From Ruegeria sp. HKCCD8929 (lineage in GTDB: Bacteria; Pseudomonadota; Alphaproteobacteria; Rhodobacterales; Rhodobacteraceae), in the NCBI RefSeq assembly GCF_013031405.1, contig NZ_WPZY01000001.1, positions 372,001 through 436,000 on the forward strand: 64,000 bases of DNA, written 5' to 3'. Positions within the stretch are counted from its first letter, which is position 1. Every line of letters starts with the position of its first letter. The notes below the pieces were generated by a model, which ran no database searches, was not told the DNA's origin, and saw nothing but the letters and a program-made list of their open reading frames with translations. The translations under genes and the position numbers were made by a program. Positions 8,824 to 19,202 of the stretch are shown here, piece by piece.

Positions 8824-10293
8824 ATGCACATGGCACATGACACCTTCCTCGGCCTTGATCTTGGCACCTCGGGCCTGCGCGGTCTTTTGATCAATGCGCG
8901 GGGTCGCGTACTGGCTGAGGCCGAGGCGGAATACGAGGTGTCCCGTCCCCATCCGGGCTGGTCCGAACAGGCGCCCTCGGACTGGATCCAGGCAGCGCAG
9001 ACGGTGGTCTCGCGGCTGCGGGGTCGGGATGCCGGAGCGTTTTCCTGTTTGGCTGGGATCGGCGTTGCAGGGCACATGCACGGAGCGGTCCTGCTGGACG
9101 ACAAAGGGCAGGTTCTGCGGCCCTGCATCCTATGGAACGACACTCGCAGCCATGCCGAGGCTGCAATGCTGGACGCCAAGCCGAACGTCCGCCAACTGTC
9201 GGGGAATATCGTTTTCCCGGGCTTCACGGCTCCCAAGCTGGCTTGGATCCAAGCGCATGAGCCCGAGGTCTTTGCGCGTGTGGACAAGGTTCTGCTCCCT
9301 GCGGCCTACCTGAACTTCTGGATGACCGGCGATGCGGTGGGCGATCTGTCTGACGCGGCAGGTACTTCGTGGCTGGATGTAGGCGCGCGCGACTGGTCAC
9401 CAAGGTTACTGGAGGCCTCCGGTATGCAGCAGGCCCGGATGCCCCGGCTGGTCGAGGGCTGTGCGCCCGCAGGACACCTGCGTGCTGATCTGGCCGCTGA
9501 ATGGGGATTGAGTGCTCCGGTCACCGTGGCGGGCGGCGCCGGGGACAATGCGGCGGCGGCCTGTGGTGTCGGGGCGCTGAATGACGGAGAAGGATTCGTT
9601 TCTCTCGGCACCTCGGGCGTGTTGCTGGCCGCGCGGGATGGCTATGTTCCTAAACCAGAAACAGCAGTGCACACTTTCTGCCATGCCGTTCCTGACCGGT
9701 GGTACCAGATGGGTGTGATCCTGTCGGCGACCGACAGCCTGAACTGGCTATCCCACCAGTTGGGACAGGATCCGGCGGAGCTGACGCAGGCGCTGGGTGA
9801 CCGAATTGACGCCCCGGGCCGCATCCGGTTCCTGCCCTACTTGTCCGGCGAACGCACACCACACAACGACAGCCACATACGCGCCGCCTTCCTTGGGCTT
9901 GGCATTGCCGACGACCCACTGGACCTGACGCGCGCCGTTCTCGAAGGCGTGGGTTTTGCCTTGCGTGACAGCCTTGAAGCCCTGCGCATGGCAGGTGCTC
10001 GCCCTGAGCGACTGCTGATTATCGGTGGAGGCTCGCGCTCGACCTATTGGGTCGAGTTGCTGGCCACGATCCTGAACCTGCCGCTGGACTTGCCGGAACA
10101 GGGTGAGTTCGGGGCCGCAATGGGCGCGGCGCGATTGGGGATTTGCGCCGCCACCGGCACCCGCCCCGAGGACATCATGACCAAACCCACCATCGCCAAA
10201 ACCATACCTCCCCGCGCGGATCTGACCGCCGCCTATGACGCCGCTTACCGTAGCTGGCGCGCTATCTACCCAGCATTGAAGGAGCTTTCATGA
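8824..10293 (+). CDS. xylB: Xylulokinase
   Basis: This FGGY-family sugar kinase has 489 residues, the usual size. It phosphorylates D-xylulose to xylulose 5-phosphate. The first phosphate motif [12 protein letters not shown] is near residue 7, [11 protein letters not shown] lies in the sugar-binding part, and [14 protein letters not shown] lies in the C-terminal ATPase lobe. Start choice: ATG 8824 has GAGG at 8814-8817; ATG 8812 and 8830 are alternatives, and TTG 8794 lies inside the operator repeat. The stop overlaps the xylA ATG (ATGA). It is the first gene of xylB-xylA-galM-peroxidase. Confidence 0.93.
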   Translation: MHMAHDTFLGLDLGTSGLRGLLINARGRVLAEAEAEYEVSRPHPGWSEQAPSDWIQAAQTVVSRLRGRDAGAFSCLAGIGVAGHMHGAVLLDDKGQVLRPCILWNDTRSHAEAAMLDAKPNVRQLSGNIVFPGFTAPKLAWIQAHEPEVFARVDKVLLPAAYLNFWMTGDAVGDLSDAAGTSWLDVGARDWSPRLLEASGMQQARMPRLVEGCAPAGHLRADLAAEWGLSAPVTVAGGAGDNAAAACGVGALNDGEGFVSLGTSGVLLAARDGYVPKPETAVHTFCHAVPDRWYQMGVILSATDSLNWLSHQLGQDPAELTQALGDRIDAPGRIRFLPYLSGERTPHNDSHIRAAFLGLGIADDPLDLTRAVLEGVGFALRDSLEALRMAGARPERLLIIGGGSRSTYWVELLATILNLPLDLPEQGEFGAAMGAARLGICAATGTRPEDIMTKPTIAKTIPPRADLTAAYDAAYRSWRAIYPALKELS

Positions 10294-11597
10294 GCACGGG
10301 ATTTTTCGACGGGATCGACAAGGTCGTCTATGAGGGCCCCGACAGCACCAACCCTCTGGCCTTTCGCCATTACAACCCGGATGAGATTGTCATGGGCAAG
10401 CGCATGGAGGATCACTTGCGCTTTGCTGTTGCCTGGTGGCACAGTTTCGCGTGGGAAGGGGGGGATCCGTTCGGCGGTCCTACCTTCGTCCGGCCTTGGC
10501 ACCCGCAGGACGGCATGGATCGTGCCCGCCTCAAGGCCGATGTGGCTTTTGAGATGTTCGACCTGCTCGGCGCGCCCTTCTTCTGCTGGCACGACGCCGA
10601 TATCCGGCCCGAGCAGGGTAGTTTTGCTGACAATCTGGCGACGCTGAATGAGATTACCGACTATATCGGTGGCAAGATGGCGACCTCGGAGACCCGACTG
10701 CTCTGGGGCACCGCCAACATGTTCAGCCATCGGCGCTGGATGGGAGGTGCCGCGACCAATCCCGACCCGGATGTGTTCGCCTTTGCTGCCGCCACGGTCA
10801 AAGGGTGCATGGATGCGACCCACAAGCTGGGCGGCGCGAATTACGTGCTCTGGGGCGGACGCGAGGGGTATGAGACCCTGCTCAACACCGATATGGGGCG
10901 CGAGCTGGACCACATGGGCCGGTTCCTGAGCATGGTTGTGGACTACAAGCACAAGATCGGCTTTCAGGGCACCATTCTGGTCGAGCCCAAGCCGCAGGAG
11001 CCCTCCAAGCACCAATATGATTTCGATGCCGCCACCTGCATCGGGTTTCTGCGCAAATACGGGCTGGAGGGAGAGGTCAGGCTGAACCTCGAACAGGGCC
11101 ATGCGATCCTGGCCGGACATTCCTTTGAGCACGAAATCGCGGTTGCCGCCGCCGAGGGCATGCTGGGCTCGATCGACATGAACCGCAACGATTACCAGTC
11201 CGGCTGGGACACCGACCAGTTCCCCAACAATACGCCTGAGGTCGCGCTGGCCTATTGCCACATCCTGAAGTCCGGCGGGTTCACCACGGGCGGCACCAAT
11301 TTCGACGCGAAACTGCGGCGCCAGTCGCTGGATGCTCAGGACCTGGTCGCGGCTCATGTAGGCGGGATGGACATCTGTGCCCGTGGTCTGAAGGCCGCCG
11401 CAGCGATGATCGAGGATGGCGGGTTGGACGCTGCGTTGGCCGAGCGATACGCCGGGTGGGATACGCCGGAGGCGCAGGCGATGTTGAACAGCGATCTCGG
11501 TGCGATCTCGGACCGAGTTCTGGCTAAGAGCATTAACCCTGAACCGCGCTCGGGTCGCCAGGAGATGCTTGAGAACTACGTCAACCGCTTCGTGTGA
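10290..11597 (+). CDS. xylA: Xylose isomerase
   Basis: This 435-residue cytoplasmic TIM-barrel enzyme converts D-xylose to D-xylulose. Visible family motifs are [12 protein letters not shown] (catalytic His region), [20 protein letters not shown], the metal-binding [18 protein letters not shown], and [19 protein letters not shown]. The length is normal for the long (class II) enzymes. It overlaps xylB by 4 nt and the next gene's GTG by 4 nt, indicating coupled translation. Confidence 0.96.
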   Translation: MSTGFFDGIDKVVYEGPDSTNPLAFRHYNPDEIVMGKRMEDHLRFAVAWWHSFAWEGGDPFGGPTFVRPWHPQDGMDRARLKADVAFEMFDLLGAPFFCWHDADIRPEQGSFADNLATLNEITDYIGGKMATSETRLLWGTANMFSHRRWMGGAATNPDPDVFAFAAATVKGCMDATHKLGGANYVLWGGREGYETLLNTDMGRELDHMGRFLSMVVDYKHKIGFQGTILVEPKPQEPSKHQYDFDAATCIGFLRKYGLEGEVRLNLEQGHAILAGHSFEHEIAVAAAEGMLGSIDMNRNDYQSGWDTDQFPNNTPEVALAYCHILKSGGFTTGGTNFDAKLRRQSLDAQDLVAAHVGGMDICARGLKAAAAMIEDGGLDAALAERYAGWDTPEAQAMLNSDLGAISDRVLAKSINPEPRSGRQEMLENYVNRFV

Positions 11598-12583
11598 GCC
11601 CCGACATGTCTGAAGGGGGGATCGAGAGCGCGACACTGATCTCGGGCGATGTGTCCGTGACCATTCTGTCGCTGGGATGCATCACCCATGACTGGCGCGT
11701 TCCGGTTGCTGGAGAACTGGTGCCGGTGGTGCAATCCTATGCCGAACCGGAAGATCACCGCAGGTTTCCTGAAACCTTCAAGGGCGTGATTGCCGGGCGG
11801 GTGGCTAATCGAACCTCGGGTGCGCGGTTTGTAATGGAGGGCAAGACGTATCGCCTGGACGCCAATGACGGCGTTAATCACCTGCACGGAGGGGCAGGGG
11901 GCCTCACCCGGCAATTCTGGCGGATGGAGCGTGACGGGCAGCGCGCGGTGCGATTGATGCTACACTCACCGCACGGCGATCAGGGCTACCCGGGGGCGGT
12001 GGATTTCGAGGTGACAATCACGCTGGAAGGCTATCGCCTGAGCTATGATATGCGCGCCAGCCCAGACCGACCAACGCCAATCAATCTGGCACAGCACAGC
12101 TACTACAACCTGATGGGAACGGGGGATGTGTTGGACCACTTTCTGACGCTGAAGGCCAGCGCCATCACGCCCGTGGGGCAGGATATGATCCCGATCGGCA
12201 TGATCCAGAGTATCGGGGGCACGGATCTGGACTTTCGCGGCCCTGAGCGGCTGGGTGATGCCATTGCGCGGACCGGGGGAATTGACACGAATTTCGTGTT
12301 CGACGACACCGACGGCCCGGTGGCCAACCTGAGCGCGCCCAACGGCCTGCGCCTGCGGTTATGGAGCGACCAGCCTGGCCTACAGCTTTATTCCGGGCGG
12401 TATCTGCACCCGGATGGCCGACCACTGGAGGGACAAAGGCATGAGCCCTTTGCGGGTGTCTGTCTTGAGCCGCAGCACTTTCCCGATGCATTGAACCAGC
12501 CCGGCTTTCCATCGATTATCTGCACGCCTGAGCAGCCCTACGTTCAAAGCCTGAGCGTGGAAATCGCGCCGGAGGTCGAATGA
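11594..12583 (+). CDS. galM: Aldose 1-epimerase (mutarotase)
   Basis: This 329-residue GalM-family enzyme interconverts alpha and beta anomers, here probably of xylose. Motifs seen are [24 protein letters not shown] (catalytic His), and [18 protein letters not shown] with the catalytic Glu. GTG 11594 overlaps the xylA stop by 4 nt; ATG 11606 is an alternative and loses only four residues. The 3' end overlaps the peroxidase start by 4 nt. Confidence 0.9.
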   Translation: MSPDMSEGGIESATLISGDVSVTILSLGCITHDWRVPVAGELVPVVQSYAEPEDHRRFPETFKGVIAGRVANRTSGARFVMEGKTYRLDANDGVNHLHGGAGGLTRQFWRMERDGQRAVRLMLHSPHGDQGYPGAVDFEVTITLEGYRLSYDMRASPDRPTPINLAQHSYYNLMGTGDVLDHFLTLKASAITPVGQDMIPIGMIQSIGGTDLDFRGPERLGDAIARTGGIDTNFVFDDTDGPVANLSAPNGLRLRLWSDQPGLQLYSGRYLHPDGRPLEGQRHEPFAGVCLEPQHFPDALNQPGFPSIICTPEQPYVQSLSVEIAPEVE

Positions 12584-13878
12584 AACGGATCGCTGCCCTT
12601 GTCCTATGTCTATCCGGTGCCGCCTCGGCGCAGGGCCTTCCGTCGGCGGATGCGGTCTTCGCACCAACCGATCCGGCCGAGGTCGAGTTGGGGCATCTGC
12701 TGTTCTACGATCCCATTTTGAGTGGCAACAAAACCGTTTCCTGCGCGACCTGCCATCATCCCCGCTTCGGTACCTCGGATGGGGTGTCGCTTGGTTTGGG
12801 CGACGGGGCAACGGGGCTGGGCCCTGACCGAACGCCAGACCCGGAGAATTATCCGGAACAACGCATCCCCCGCAACGCGCCGGGTCTGTTCAACCTCGGC
12901 GCGGCCCAGTTCGTCACGCTGTTTCACGATGGTCGCCTTGAGGCGGACGCCACGCGGCCCTCGGGCATCCGGACGCCACTGGGGGCGGATATGGAAGTAG
13001 GATTTGCCTCGGTCCTGTCCGCACAGTCGATGTTTCCGGTGCTGTCGGCGGACGAGATGGCCGGGCATTATTCGGAGAATGAGATATCGAAAGCCGTGCG
13101 TCTGGGGCGGCTGACAGGGGAGGGCGGGGCATGGGATCTTATCGCCAAGCGGGTCGAGGCGATCCCGACTTACCGTCTGCGTTTCGACGAAGTAATAGGC
13201 CCAAAGCCGATCCATTTCACTGACATCGCCAACGCGATTGCGGCCTTTATCGCTTTCGAGTGGCGCGCTGACGACAGCCCCTTTGACAAGCACTTGCGTG
13301 GAGAGGTGGCGCTTTCCCAGACCGCTCTACGGGGTATGGATCTCTTCTACGGCAAGGCCGGATGCAGTGGCTGCCATTCCGGACAGTTCCAGACCGATCA
13401 TGCGTTTCACGCCATCGCCATGCCGCAGTTCGGCCCGGGCAAGGCCGAAAGGTTCGAAAGCCATCGGCGGGATATCGGGCGGATGCGGGTGACTGGCGAT
13501 CCGGCGGATGCTTATGCGTTCCGCACGCCGAGCCTGCGCAATGTTGCCCAGACCGCGCCTTACGGACACAATGGCGCCTTTGCGACTTTGCGGGAAGTCA
13601 TCCGCCATCATCTCGATCCAGCGAAGTCTCTGAGCGCGTACGATCCTGCACAGGCGATCCTGCCGGATTTCGACGCTGGGGACGACTTTTCTGTGTTGTC
13701 GGACGGACGCGAACACGCCGCGATTGCCGAAGCGAGCGAGCTGACCCCGGTCGAGTTGACCGAGGCGGAAATCGATCATCTCATTGCTTTTCTCGAGACG
13801 CTCACCGACCCAACGGCTGCCGCCGGTCGGTTGGGCGTTCCAGCACAGTTACCTAGCGGTTTGCCCGTGGATCAGTAG
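12580..13878 (+). CDS. Di-heme cytochrome c peroxidase / MauG-family protein
   Basis: This 432-residue exported protein has a signal peptide ([19 protein letters not shown]). It carries two c-type heme sites, CATCHH (Cys55, Cys58, His59) and CSGCH (Cys262, Cys265, His266), and the C-terminal TPSLRNVAQTAPYGHNG motif of the bacterial di-heme peroxidase superfamily. It would act in the periplasm, reducing peroxide or oxidising a protein or substrate as MauG-type members do. The ATG overlaps galM by 4 nt, so it is part of the xylose operon, which is unusual. It converges with, and overlaps by 7 nt, the CRTAC1-like gene on the other strand. Confidence 0.9.
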   Translation: MKRIAALVLCLSGAASAQGLPSADAVFAPTDPAEVELGHLLFYDPILSGNKTVSCATCHHPRFGTSDGVSLGLGDGATGLGPDRTPDPENYPEQRIPRNAPGLFNLGAAQFVTLFHDGRLEADATRPSGIRTPLGADMEVGFASVLSAQSMFPVLSADEMAGHYSENEISKAVRLGRLTGEGGAWDLIAKRVEAIPTYRLRFDEVIGPKPIHFTDIANAIAAFIAFEWRADDSPFDKHLRGEVALSQTALRGMDLFYGKAGCSGCHSGQFQTDHAFHAIAMPQFGPGKAERFESHRRDIGRMRVTGDPADAYAFRTPSLRNVAQTAPYGHNGAFATLREVIRHHLDPAKSLSAYDPAQAILPDFDAGDDFSVLSDGREHAAIAEASELTPVELTEAEIDHLIAFLETLTDPTAAAGRLGVPAQLPSGLPVDQ

Positions 13879-15434
13879 GGCAGGGTGTCGAAATCGTTCC
13901 CAACGCGAGCGACGACATAGGTTTTGCCCGCCTCCAGACCCTGCCATGCACTGGTCGCGCCATCCGGCCAGATGACCCGCAGCTTCACTTGAGTGCTGTC
14001 CCCCAGCCCGAAATGCTGAGGGCCCAATGTCCCGCCCGCGTGGCCCCCGCCAACCGTAACCTCGCGCACGATCATACGGTCGCCGGTGTCGATCTCGATC
14101 CAACTGCCGATGGCATCGGTGTTGGATATGGCCTGTCGCGGAAGGATCCCGATCCAAGTCCCCTCAGGTTCGGTCACATTCCGATACACCTCCATCGCGG
14201 CACGGCGGTTCATAACGGCAATGTCTAGCAGCCCGTCAGCGTTGAAATCAGCCATCGCGGCGCCTCGGCCTCGGGCGAAACTGGCAACGCCCGCGCTGTC
14301 ACCGGCCTCGGCAAAGCCGCCGTTGGGCAGTTGGAGCAATAGGTTGTTCGGGTCGTCCATGGCGCTGCCTGGCATCTGGTCCACGTTGCCCTTGGTGACG
14401 AACATGTCGTCCAACCCGTCATTCTGCACATCCCCCAACGCCACGTGCCAGCCCGTCGACGGCCGCCCATCGCCGCCTGTATAAGGGCGATGCGCCGTCG
14501 TACCGGCGGCATAGGGCGCATCCACGAACTCCGGCGCCTCGTGCCCGGCAAGATACTGGAATTTCTGATCCGCCATCGAGGTCAAGTAGACATCCGGCAG
14601 CCCGTCACCATTCATGTCGCGGCTGCCGATGCCCATGCCCCAGATACTGTAACTCCGCCAACCATCTCTAGCGGTGAGCAGGCGTGGGTCCGTCTCCATC
14701 GCCCACATCTGCTCTTCGCCGTCGCGCACATAATAATGGCGGTCATTGCTGACACGCAGATCTGCACGGCCATGGCGGCCCCAATCGGAAAACAGCATGG
14801 AAAGCGCGCAGAATCCGGGCTCCAGCGGCATCGGATCACCATAACCGTTGCCGGTCGGCCGAAACAGTTCGTTACGGTCACAGGCCTCGAACGGTCCGTC
14901 GGGATTCGAGCGATCCACATAGTTGCCGAAGGCCAGCGTGGGCAGACGATTCCCGGCCTCCCACGTGGCCGAGAACGCTGTGGTCCAGCGATCCGATGCG
15001 GGCAGTTTCAGATCCGGGAACGGCGCAAAGTGGCACTCACCAAGGCCTTGCAGCAGCGAGTTTTCCCCAACTCGCAGAACAACAAGGTCCGTCACGCCGT
15101 CGCCATCAATTTCCAGCGGATACGCGCCTGTGACGCCGGTGATCGCGAGGCTTTCAGGTGTTTCCTTGACAAAAGATACCGTCCCGCCGGGTTTCGAAGT
15201 GTTACGAAACAACGCCGCTGGGTTCTCGCCACCTGCGGCGAACAGTTCGGGTAACGTGTCACCATCGCAATCAAAGCCGGCAAGCCCGCCGCCAACGAAA
15301 TGTTCCCAGCCGCCGGTGTACTCGTGGGCGGCGATGTCAACCTGCTCAAAACGCGGTTCTGCCAAACCTACTATCGGCAAAACAGCGAGGCAGGCTGCCG
15401 CCAAAACGCTACGCAACGCTCTCTCCAAACTCAC
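13872..15434 (-). CDS. Exported FG-GAP/VCBS repeat protein with ASPIC/UnbV domain (CRTAC1-like)
   Basis: This protein of about 520 residues has a signal sequence (SVLAAACLAVLPIVGLA). FG-GAP-type repeats carry calcium-loop motifs such as FDCDGDTLPELF, MNGDGLPDVYLT, VQNDGLDDMFVT and FNADGLLDIAV. The C-terminal ASPIC/UnbV domain has HFGLGDSTQVKLRVIWPDG. Such proteins fold as secreted beta-propellers; their function is poorly known. I chose GTG 15434, giving a clean signal peptide; an earlier in-frame start at 15482 would add 16 residues and deepen the overlap with xylR. The gene follows xylR with a 26-nt overlap and ends against the peroxidase gene. Confidence 0.85.
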   Translation of the reverse strand: MSLERALRSVLAAACLAVLPIVGLAEPRFEQVDIAAHEYTGGWEHFVGGGLAGFDCDGDTLPELFAAGGENPAALFRNTSKPGGTVSFVKETPESLAITGVTGAYPLEIDGDGVTDLVVLRVGENSLLQGLGECHFAPFPDLKLPASDRWTTAFSATWEAGNRLPTLAFGNYVDRSNPDGPFEACDRNELFRPTGNGYGDPMPLEPGFCALSMLFSDWGRHGRADLRVSNDRHYYVRDGEEQMWAMETDPRLLTARDGWRSYSIWGMGIGSRDMNGDGLPDVYLTSMADQKFQYLAGHEAPEFVDAPYAAGTTAHRPYTGGDGRPSTGWHVALGDVQNDGLDDMFVTKGNVDQMPGSAMDDPNNLLLQLPNGGFAEAGDSAGVASFARGRGAAMADFNADGLLDIAVMNRRAAMEVYRNVTEPEGTWIGILPRQAISNTDAIGSWIEIDTGDRMIVREVTVGGGHAGGTLGPQHFGLGDSTQVKLRVIWPDGATSAWQGLEAGKTYVVARVGNDFDTLPY

Positions 15435-16614
15435 GCACTGACATGGCTTCAACCTCCTGCAGTGCAAAAGCACATGCGCCACGGGCCCACATGAGATCGC
15501 TCCATTTGTGGATCACGATATTGGGCGGAGGTGCGTCCACCTCGACAATAGAATTTCGAATGCTGTCAATCACTTCGTTGGCATAAAGGTGATCGACCTG
15601 CATCCGCACGCCTGCCAGGATGATCAACTCGGGATCGAAGATGTTGACGAGGTTGGCCAACCCCATGGCGAACATACGTCCGGCGCGGTCAACGATTGAT
15701 TTGGCCAGCGTATTGCCCTCTTTGGCGGCATTGACAACATATTCCACGGCGTTTTCTCCGGGGATGTCCGTTGGTAACAGCCCGCCCACCGAAGCCTCGC
15801 GGGTCAGGGCGTAGTCGGCGACATAGGCCTCAAGGCACCCGCGTTGGCCGCAGCGGCACAGCGCGCCGTCCAGATGCACCTTGGTGTGGCCAAACTCGGC
15901 GCCGCACCCGCGTTCGCCGTGGTAAACCTCACCGTTCAGAACGATGCCCATGCCAACCCCGCTCTCGATGGTAACCACCAGGAAGTCGCGGGCATCGCGG
16001 CCGAGGCCGAAATAGAGCTCGGCCAGAGCGACGAGGTTCGTGTCATTGTCAATGAATACCGGTTTATCGATTTCAGTCTGAAGCACTTTGGCGAAAGCGA
16101 CGTTGCGTTGTTCCAGCGATGGCGACCAATGAATGAAGCCTTGCTCTGCATCGACAAACCCGGCCATCCCGACTCCGACCGCCGAAATGCCTGCAAGCGT
16201 GCAGGAGATACCTTCGGCAGCGTTCGTGAGGGCAATGCGCATTTGCAACGCAAGGCCCTCTGCTGACCATGTGCTTTGGGCCAAGGGCATTTCAAAATCG
16301 CCCAAAAGCTCTCCTTCAAAATCCACAATGGCAACAGTGATGGATTGATTTGCGATCTTGACACCTGCGACCATGTGAGCTGATCCCCGCAGCTTCAGAT
16401 CGACACGCGGGCGCCCGCGCCGTGTTCCGCCTGAGGCAGGCTCTCTTACGACCTCTTCGATCAGGCCTTCCTTCAAAAGCTCGGCTGTAACTGTCGTGAC
16501 CGTTGCCTGACTGATTCCCGTTGAACCGGCGATATCGATACGGGCAATCCGTCCCGACCGGCGGATTACGTCCAGGATCGCCTGGCGTCCTCTCACGCGT
16601 TGGTCCCTGAGCAT
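15409..16614 (-). CDS. xylR: ROK-family transcriptional repressor, probable XylR
   Basis: This 401-residue regulator has an N-terminal winged helix-turn-helix (about 8-55, with IAGSTGISQATVTTVTAELL as the recognition region). A ROK sugar-binding domain follows, with the zinc-binding CRCGQRGCLEAY motif and a GCGAEFGH segment. ROK repressors of this length control xylose genes in many bacteria. The gene is divergent from xylFHG and 5.1 kb downstream of xylB. The shared inverted repeats before both operons support this assignment. Derepression by xylose is inferred. Confidence 0.85.
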   Translation of the reverse strand: MLRDQRVRGRQAILDVIRRSGRIARIDIAGSTGISQATVTTVTAELLKEGLIEEVVREPASGGTRRGRPRVDLKLRGSAHMVAGVKIANQSITVAIVDFEGELLGDFEMPLAQSTWSAEGLALQMRIALTNAAEGISCTLAGISAVGVGMAGFVDAEQGFIHWSPSLEQRNVAFAKVLQTEIDKPVFIDNDTNLVALAELYFGLGRDARDFLVVTIESGVGMGIVLNGEVYHGERGCGAEFGHTKVHLDGALCRCGQRGCLEAYVADYALTREASVGGLLPTDIPGENAVEYVVNAAKEGNTLAKSIVDRAGRMFAMGLANLVNIFDPELIILAGVRMQVDHLYANEVIDSIRNSIVEVDAPPPNIVIHKWSDLMWARGACAFALQEVEAMSVREFGESVA

Positions 16615-16715
16615 CGTTATCCCCCCGCTCGCATATTGCCTTGTTTTGTTGCCGTTTCAGCGGCGCGTCCTTCGGAGTTCGCGCTAAAGGCCACTGTCGG
16701 CAGTTTAGACTGTTT

Positions 16716-16740
16716 ATTTAATTTGACAATCGAATTTAAT
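16716..16740. promoter_or_regulatory. Inverted repeat before xylF, candidate XylR operator
   Basis: ATTTAATTTGA (16716-16726), CAA, TCGAATTTAAT (16730-16740) keeps the 11-3-11 layout of the repeat before xylB. The left arm matches it in 10 of 11 bases and the right arm in 8 of 11. A TTGACA hexamer (16723-16728) lies inside it, so a bound repressor would cover a possible -35 element. It lies in the xylR-xylF divergent region. Confidence 0.7.
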
Positions 16741-16805
16741 CGGATAAGAGTGGAAGAACAAGGGACCGCACCCAAAGCCGGGGCGGGAACGATTGGGAGG
16801 ATATC

Positions 16806-17834
16806 ATGAAGAAATTGACAACGGCTGCGGCAGCGGCCCTGACGATGGCCATCTCCACTGCTGCATTCGCGCAGGACCTGACGATTGGCGTCAGCTGGTC
16901 GAACTTCCAGGAGGAACGCTGGAAGACTGACGAAGCCGCCATCAAAGGCGCGTTGGACGCAGCCGGGGCGACCTATGTGTCGGCAGATGCGCAATCTTCC
17001 TCGGCCAAGCAGCTTTCGGATGTGGAAAGCCTGATCGCTCAGGGTGTGGACGCTCTGATCATTCTGGCGCAGGACGCACAGGCGATTGGTCCGGCAGTGC
17101 AGGCAGCAGCGGACGAAGGCATCCCGGTTGTCGGTTACGACCGCCTGATCGAAGACCCGCGCGCGTTTTACCTGACCTTCGACAATGTCGAGGTCGGCCG
17201 GATGCAGGCCCGCGCCGTGTTCGAAGCGATGCCCAAGGGACGCTACGTGATGATCAAGGGATCGCCCACTGATCCGAACGCCGATTTCCTGCGGGGTGGC
17301 CAACAAGAAGTGCTGCAGGCAGCAATCGATTCCGGTGACATCACCGTTGTGGGTGAGGCTTATACGGATGGTTGGCTGCCAGCCAATGCACAGCGCAACA
17401 TGGAGCAGATCCTGACCGCGACCGAAAACGGCGTAGATGCGGTTGTTGCGTCGAATGACGGGACCGCTGGCGGTGTCGTGGCGGCGCTGACTGCACAAGG
17501 CATGGAAGGCATCCCCGTTTCGGGCCAGGATGGCGATCACGCGGCGCTGAACCGGGTGGCCAAGGGCACGCAGACCGTATCCGTCTGGAAGGATGCCCGC
17601 GATCTGGGCCGCGCGGCCGGTGAAATCGCGGTCGCTCTGGCTGGCGGCACCGCCATGGCGGATATCGATGGCGCGCAGTCCTGGACCTCGCCTGCCGGTA
17701 CAGAAATGACTGCTGTGTTCCTGGCGCCCGTGCCGGTGACTGCCGACAACCTCTCGGCTGTGGTCGATGCAGGCTGGATCGGCAAGGATGCGCTCTGTCA
17801 GGGCGTGACCGCTGGCCCGGCACCCTGCAACTAA
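16806..17834 (+). CDS. xylF: D-xylose ABC transporter substrate-binding protein
   Basis: This 342-residue periplasmic type I (ribose/xylose-like) binding protein has the signal peptide MKKLTTAAAAALTMAISTAAFA. The mature part starts with LTIGVSWSNFQEERWKTD and contains VVGYDRLIEDPRAFYLTFDN, closely matching the XylF family. GGGAGG precedes the ATG. It is the first gene of xylFHG and binds xylose for import. A hairpin separates it from xylH. Confidence 0.93.
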   Translation: MKKLTTAAAAALTMAISTAAFAQDLTIGVSWSNFQEERWKTDEAAIKGALDAAGATYVSADAQSSSAKQLSDVESLIAQGVDALIILAQDAQAIGPAVQAAADEGIPVVGYDRLIEDPRAFYLTFDNVEVGRMQARAVFEAMPKGRYVMIKGSPTDPNADFLRGGQQEVLQAAIDSGDITVVGEAYTDGWLPANAQRNMEQILTATENGVDAVVASNDGTAGGVVAALTAQGMEGIPVSGQDGDHAALNRVAKGTQTVSVWKDARDLGRAAGEIAVALAGGTAMADIDGAQSWTSPAGTEMTAVFLAPVPVTADNLSAVVDAGWIGKDALCQGVTAGPAPCN

Positions 17835-17851
17835 TCTGCTGAAAAACTGAT

Positions 17852-17878
17852 CCTTCCCGCGTGTATGGCGTGGGAAGG
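17852..17878 (+). promoter_or_regulatory. Intercistronic hairpin xylF-xylH
   Basis: CCTTCCCGCG (17852-17861) pairs with CGTGGGAAGG (17869-17878), 10 bp with one G-T pair and a 7-nt loop. It starts 18 nt after the xylF stop. The in-frame ATG at 17865 lies in its loop, which argues against that codon as the xylH start. Confidence 0.65.
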
Positions 17879-17885
17879 CCCCAAA

Positions 17886-19202
17886 ATGGTGGACCCTGCA
17901 ATGACTGACACCGCGTCTGCAACCGACACCCCGCAAACCCGCCGAACCCTGCTTCAGACACTGGAGATTGACACCCGGCTGGTCGGTATGATCGGGGCGT
18001 TCATCGTTCTTTGCGTGGTGTTTCACCTGGCCACCGATCAGCGCTTTCTGACACCGCGCAACATCTTCAATCTGACGATTCAGACTGTCAGCGTGGCCAT
18101 CATGGCGACCGGAATGGTCTTCATCATCGTGACGCGGCATATCGACCTGTCGGTTGGCGCCTTGCTGGCGACCTGCTCGGCCATCATGGCGATGACGCAG
18201 ACGTTGATCTTGCCAAGCTGGCTGGGCTTGGGGCTGAACCATCCGATCACTCCCTGGGTCACCATCCTGATTGGCCTGACCTCAGGCGCCCTGATCGGCG
18301 CGTTTCATGGCTGGCTGGTCGGGTACCTGACCATTCCCGCTTTCATTGTCACTCTGGGCGGGCTTCTGGTATGGCGCAACGTGGCCTGGTATATGACCAA
18401 TGGCCAAACCATTGGCCCGCTGGACGGAACATTCATGAAATTCGGCGGCATCAATGGAACCTTGGGCACGACCGGAAGCTGGGTCCTGGGTGGTCTGGCC
18501 ACACTTGCCGCAATCTACGCCCTTTGGAACGCCCGCCGTTCAAAGATCGGACACGGCTTTCCGGTCAAACCGCTCTGGGCCGAGTTTGCCATGTGCGGCA
18601 TCATCGCCGCTGCCATTCTGGGCTTTATTGGCATCCTGAACTCTTACCAAATTCCCACCCGCCGTCTCCAACGCATGTTCGAAGCCCGTGGTGAGGTCAT
18701 GCCCGAGGGCTTCACGGCAGCTTACGGCCTACCCATTTCCGTCCTGTTGCTGATCGCAGTGGCGGTGGCCATGACCGTGCTTGCCAAGCGCACAAGGCTT
18801 GGTCGATACATCTTCGCAACCGGTGGCAACCCGGATGCTGCCGAGCTATCGGGGATCAACACGCGCCTGCTGACCGTGAAGATTTTTGCTCTGATGGGGT
18901 TCCTATGCGCGCTTTCGGCAATTGTCGCTTCGGCGCGACTGACCAATCACTCCAATGATATCGGAACGCTGGACGAGTTGCGGGTGATTGCGGCGGCGGT
19001 GATCGGGGGAACCGCACTGGCGGGCGGCATGGGTACGATCCACGGCGCCATTCTGGGCGCGCTGATCATGCAGAGCCTGCAAAGCGGCATGGCCATGGTT
19101 GGTGTGGATGCGCCGTTCCAGAACATCGTTGTTGGTTCGGTGCTGGTAATCGCCGTCTGGGTCGACATCGTTTACCGTAAGCGCACAGGAGATCGCACAT
19201 GA
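17886..19202 (+). CDS. xylH: Xylose ABC transporter permease
   Basis: This membrane protein of about 438 residues belongs to the BPD_transp_2 family (ribose/xylose permeases). It contains the conserved [21 protein letters not shown] loop and about ten helices. I chose ATG 17886, with GGAAGG about 10 nt upstream; ATG 17901 is possible and 17865 lies in a hairpin loop. It is a little longer than E. coli XylH (393), with an insertion around residues 255-285. It overlaps xylG by 4 nt. Confidence 0.9.
   Translation: MVDPAMTDTASATDTPQTRRTLLQTLEIDTRLVGMIGAFIVLCVVFHLATDQRFLTPRNIFNLTIQTVSVAIMATGMVFIIVTRHIDLSVGALLATCSAIMAMTQTLILPSWLGLGLNHPITPWVTILIGLTSGALIGAFHGWLVGYLTIPAFIVTLGGLLVWRNVAWYMTNGQTIGPLDGTFMKFGGINGTLGTTGSWVLGGLATLAAIYALWNARRSKIGHGFPVKPLWAEFAMCGIIAAAILGFIGILNSYQIPTRRLQRMFEARGEVMPEGFTAAYGLPISVLLLIAVAVAMTVLAKRTRLGRYIFATGGNPDAAELSGINTRLLTVKIFALMGFLCALSAIVASARLTNHSNDIGTLDELRVIAAAVIGGTALAGGMGTIHGAILGALIMQSLQSGMAMVGVDAPFQNIVVGSVLVIAVWVDIVYRKRTGDRT

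Noticed and set aside
10266-11636. Open frame of about 456 codons antisense to xylA
   Set aside because: Mirror of xylose isomerase codons; no motif.
16617-18242. Open frame of about 541 codons on the minus strand across xylF and the xylH start
   Set aside because: It is antisense to xylF/xylH, which have clear family motifs, and would block the xylR-xylF control region.
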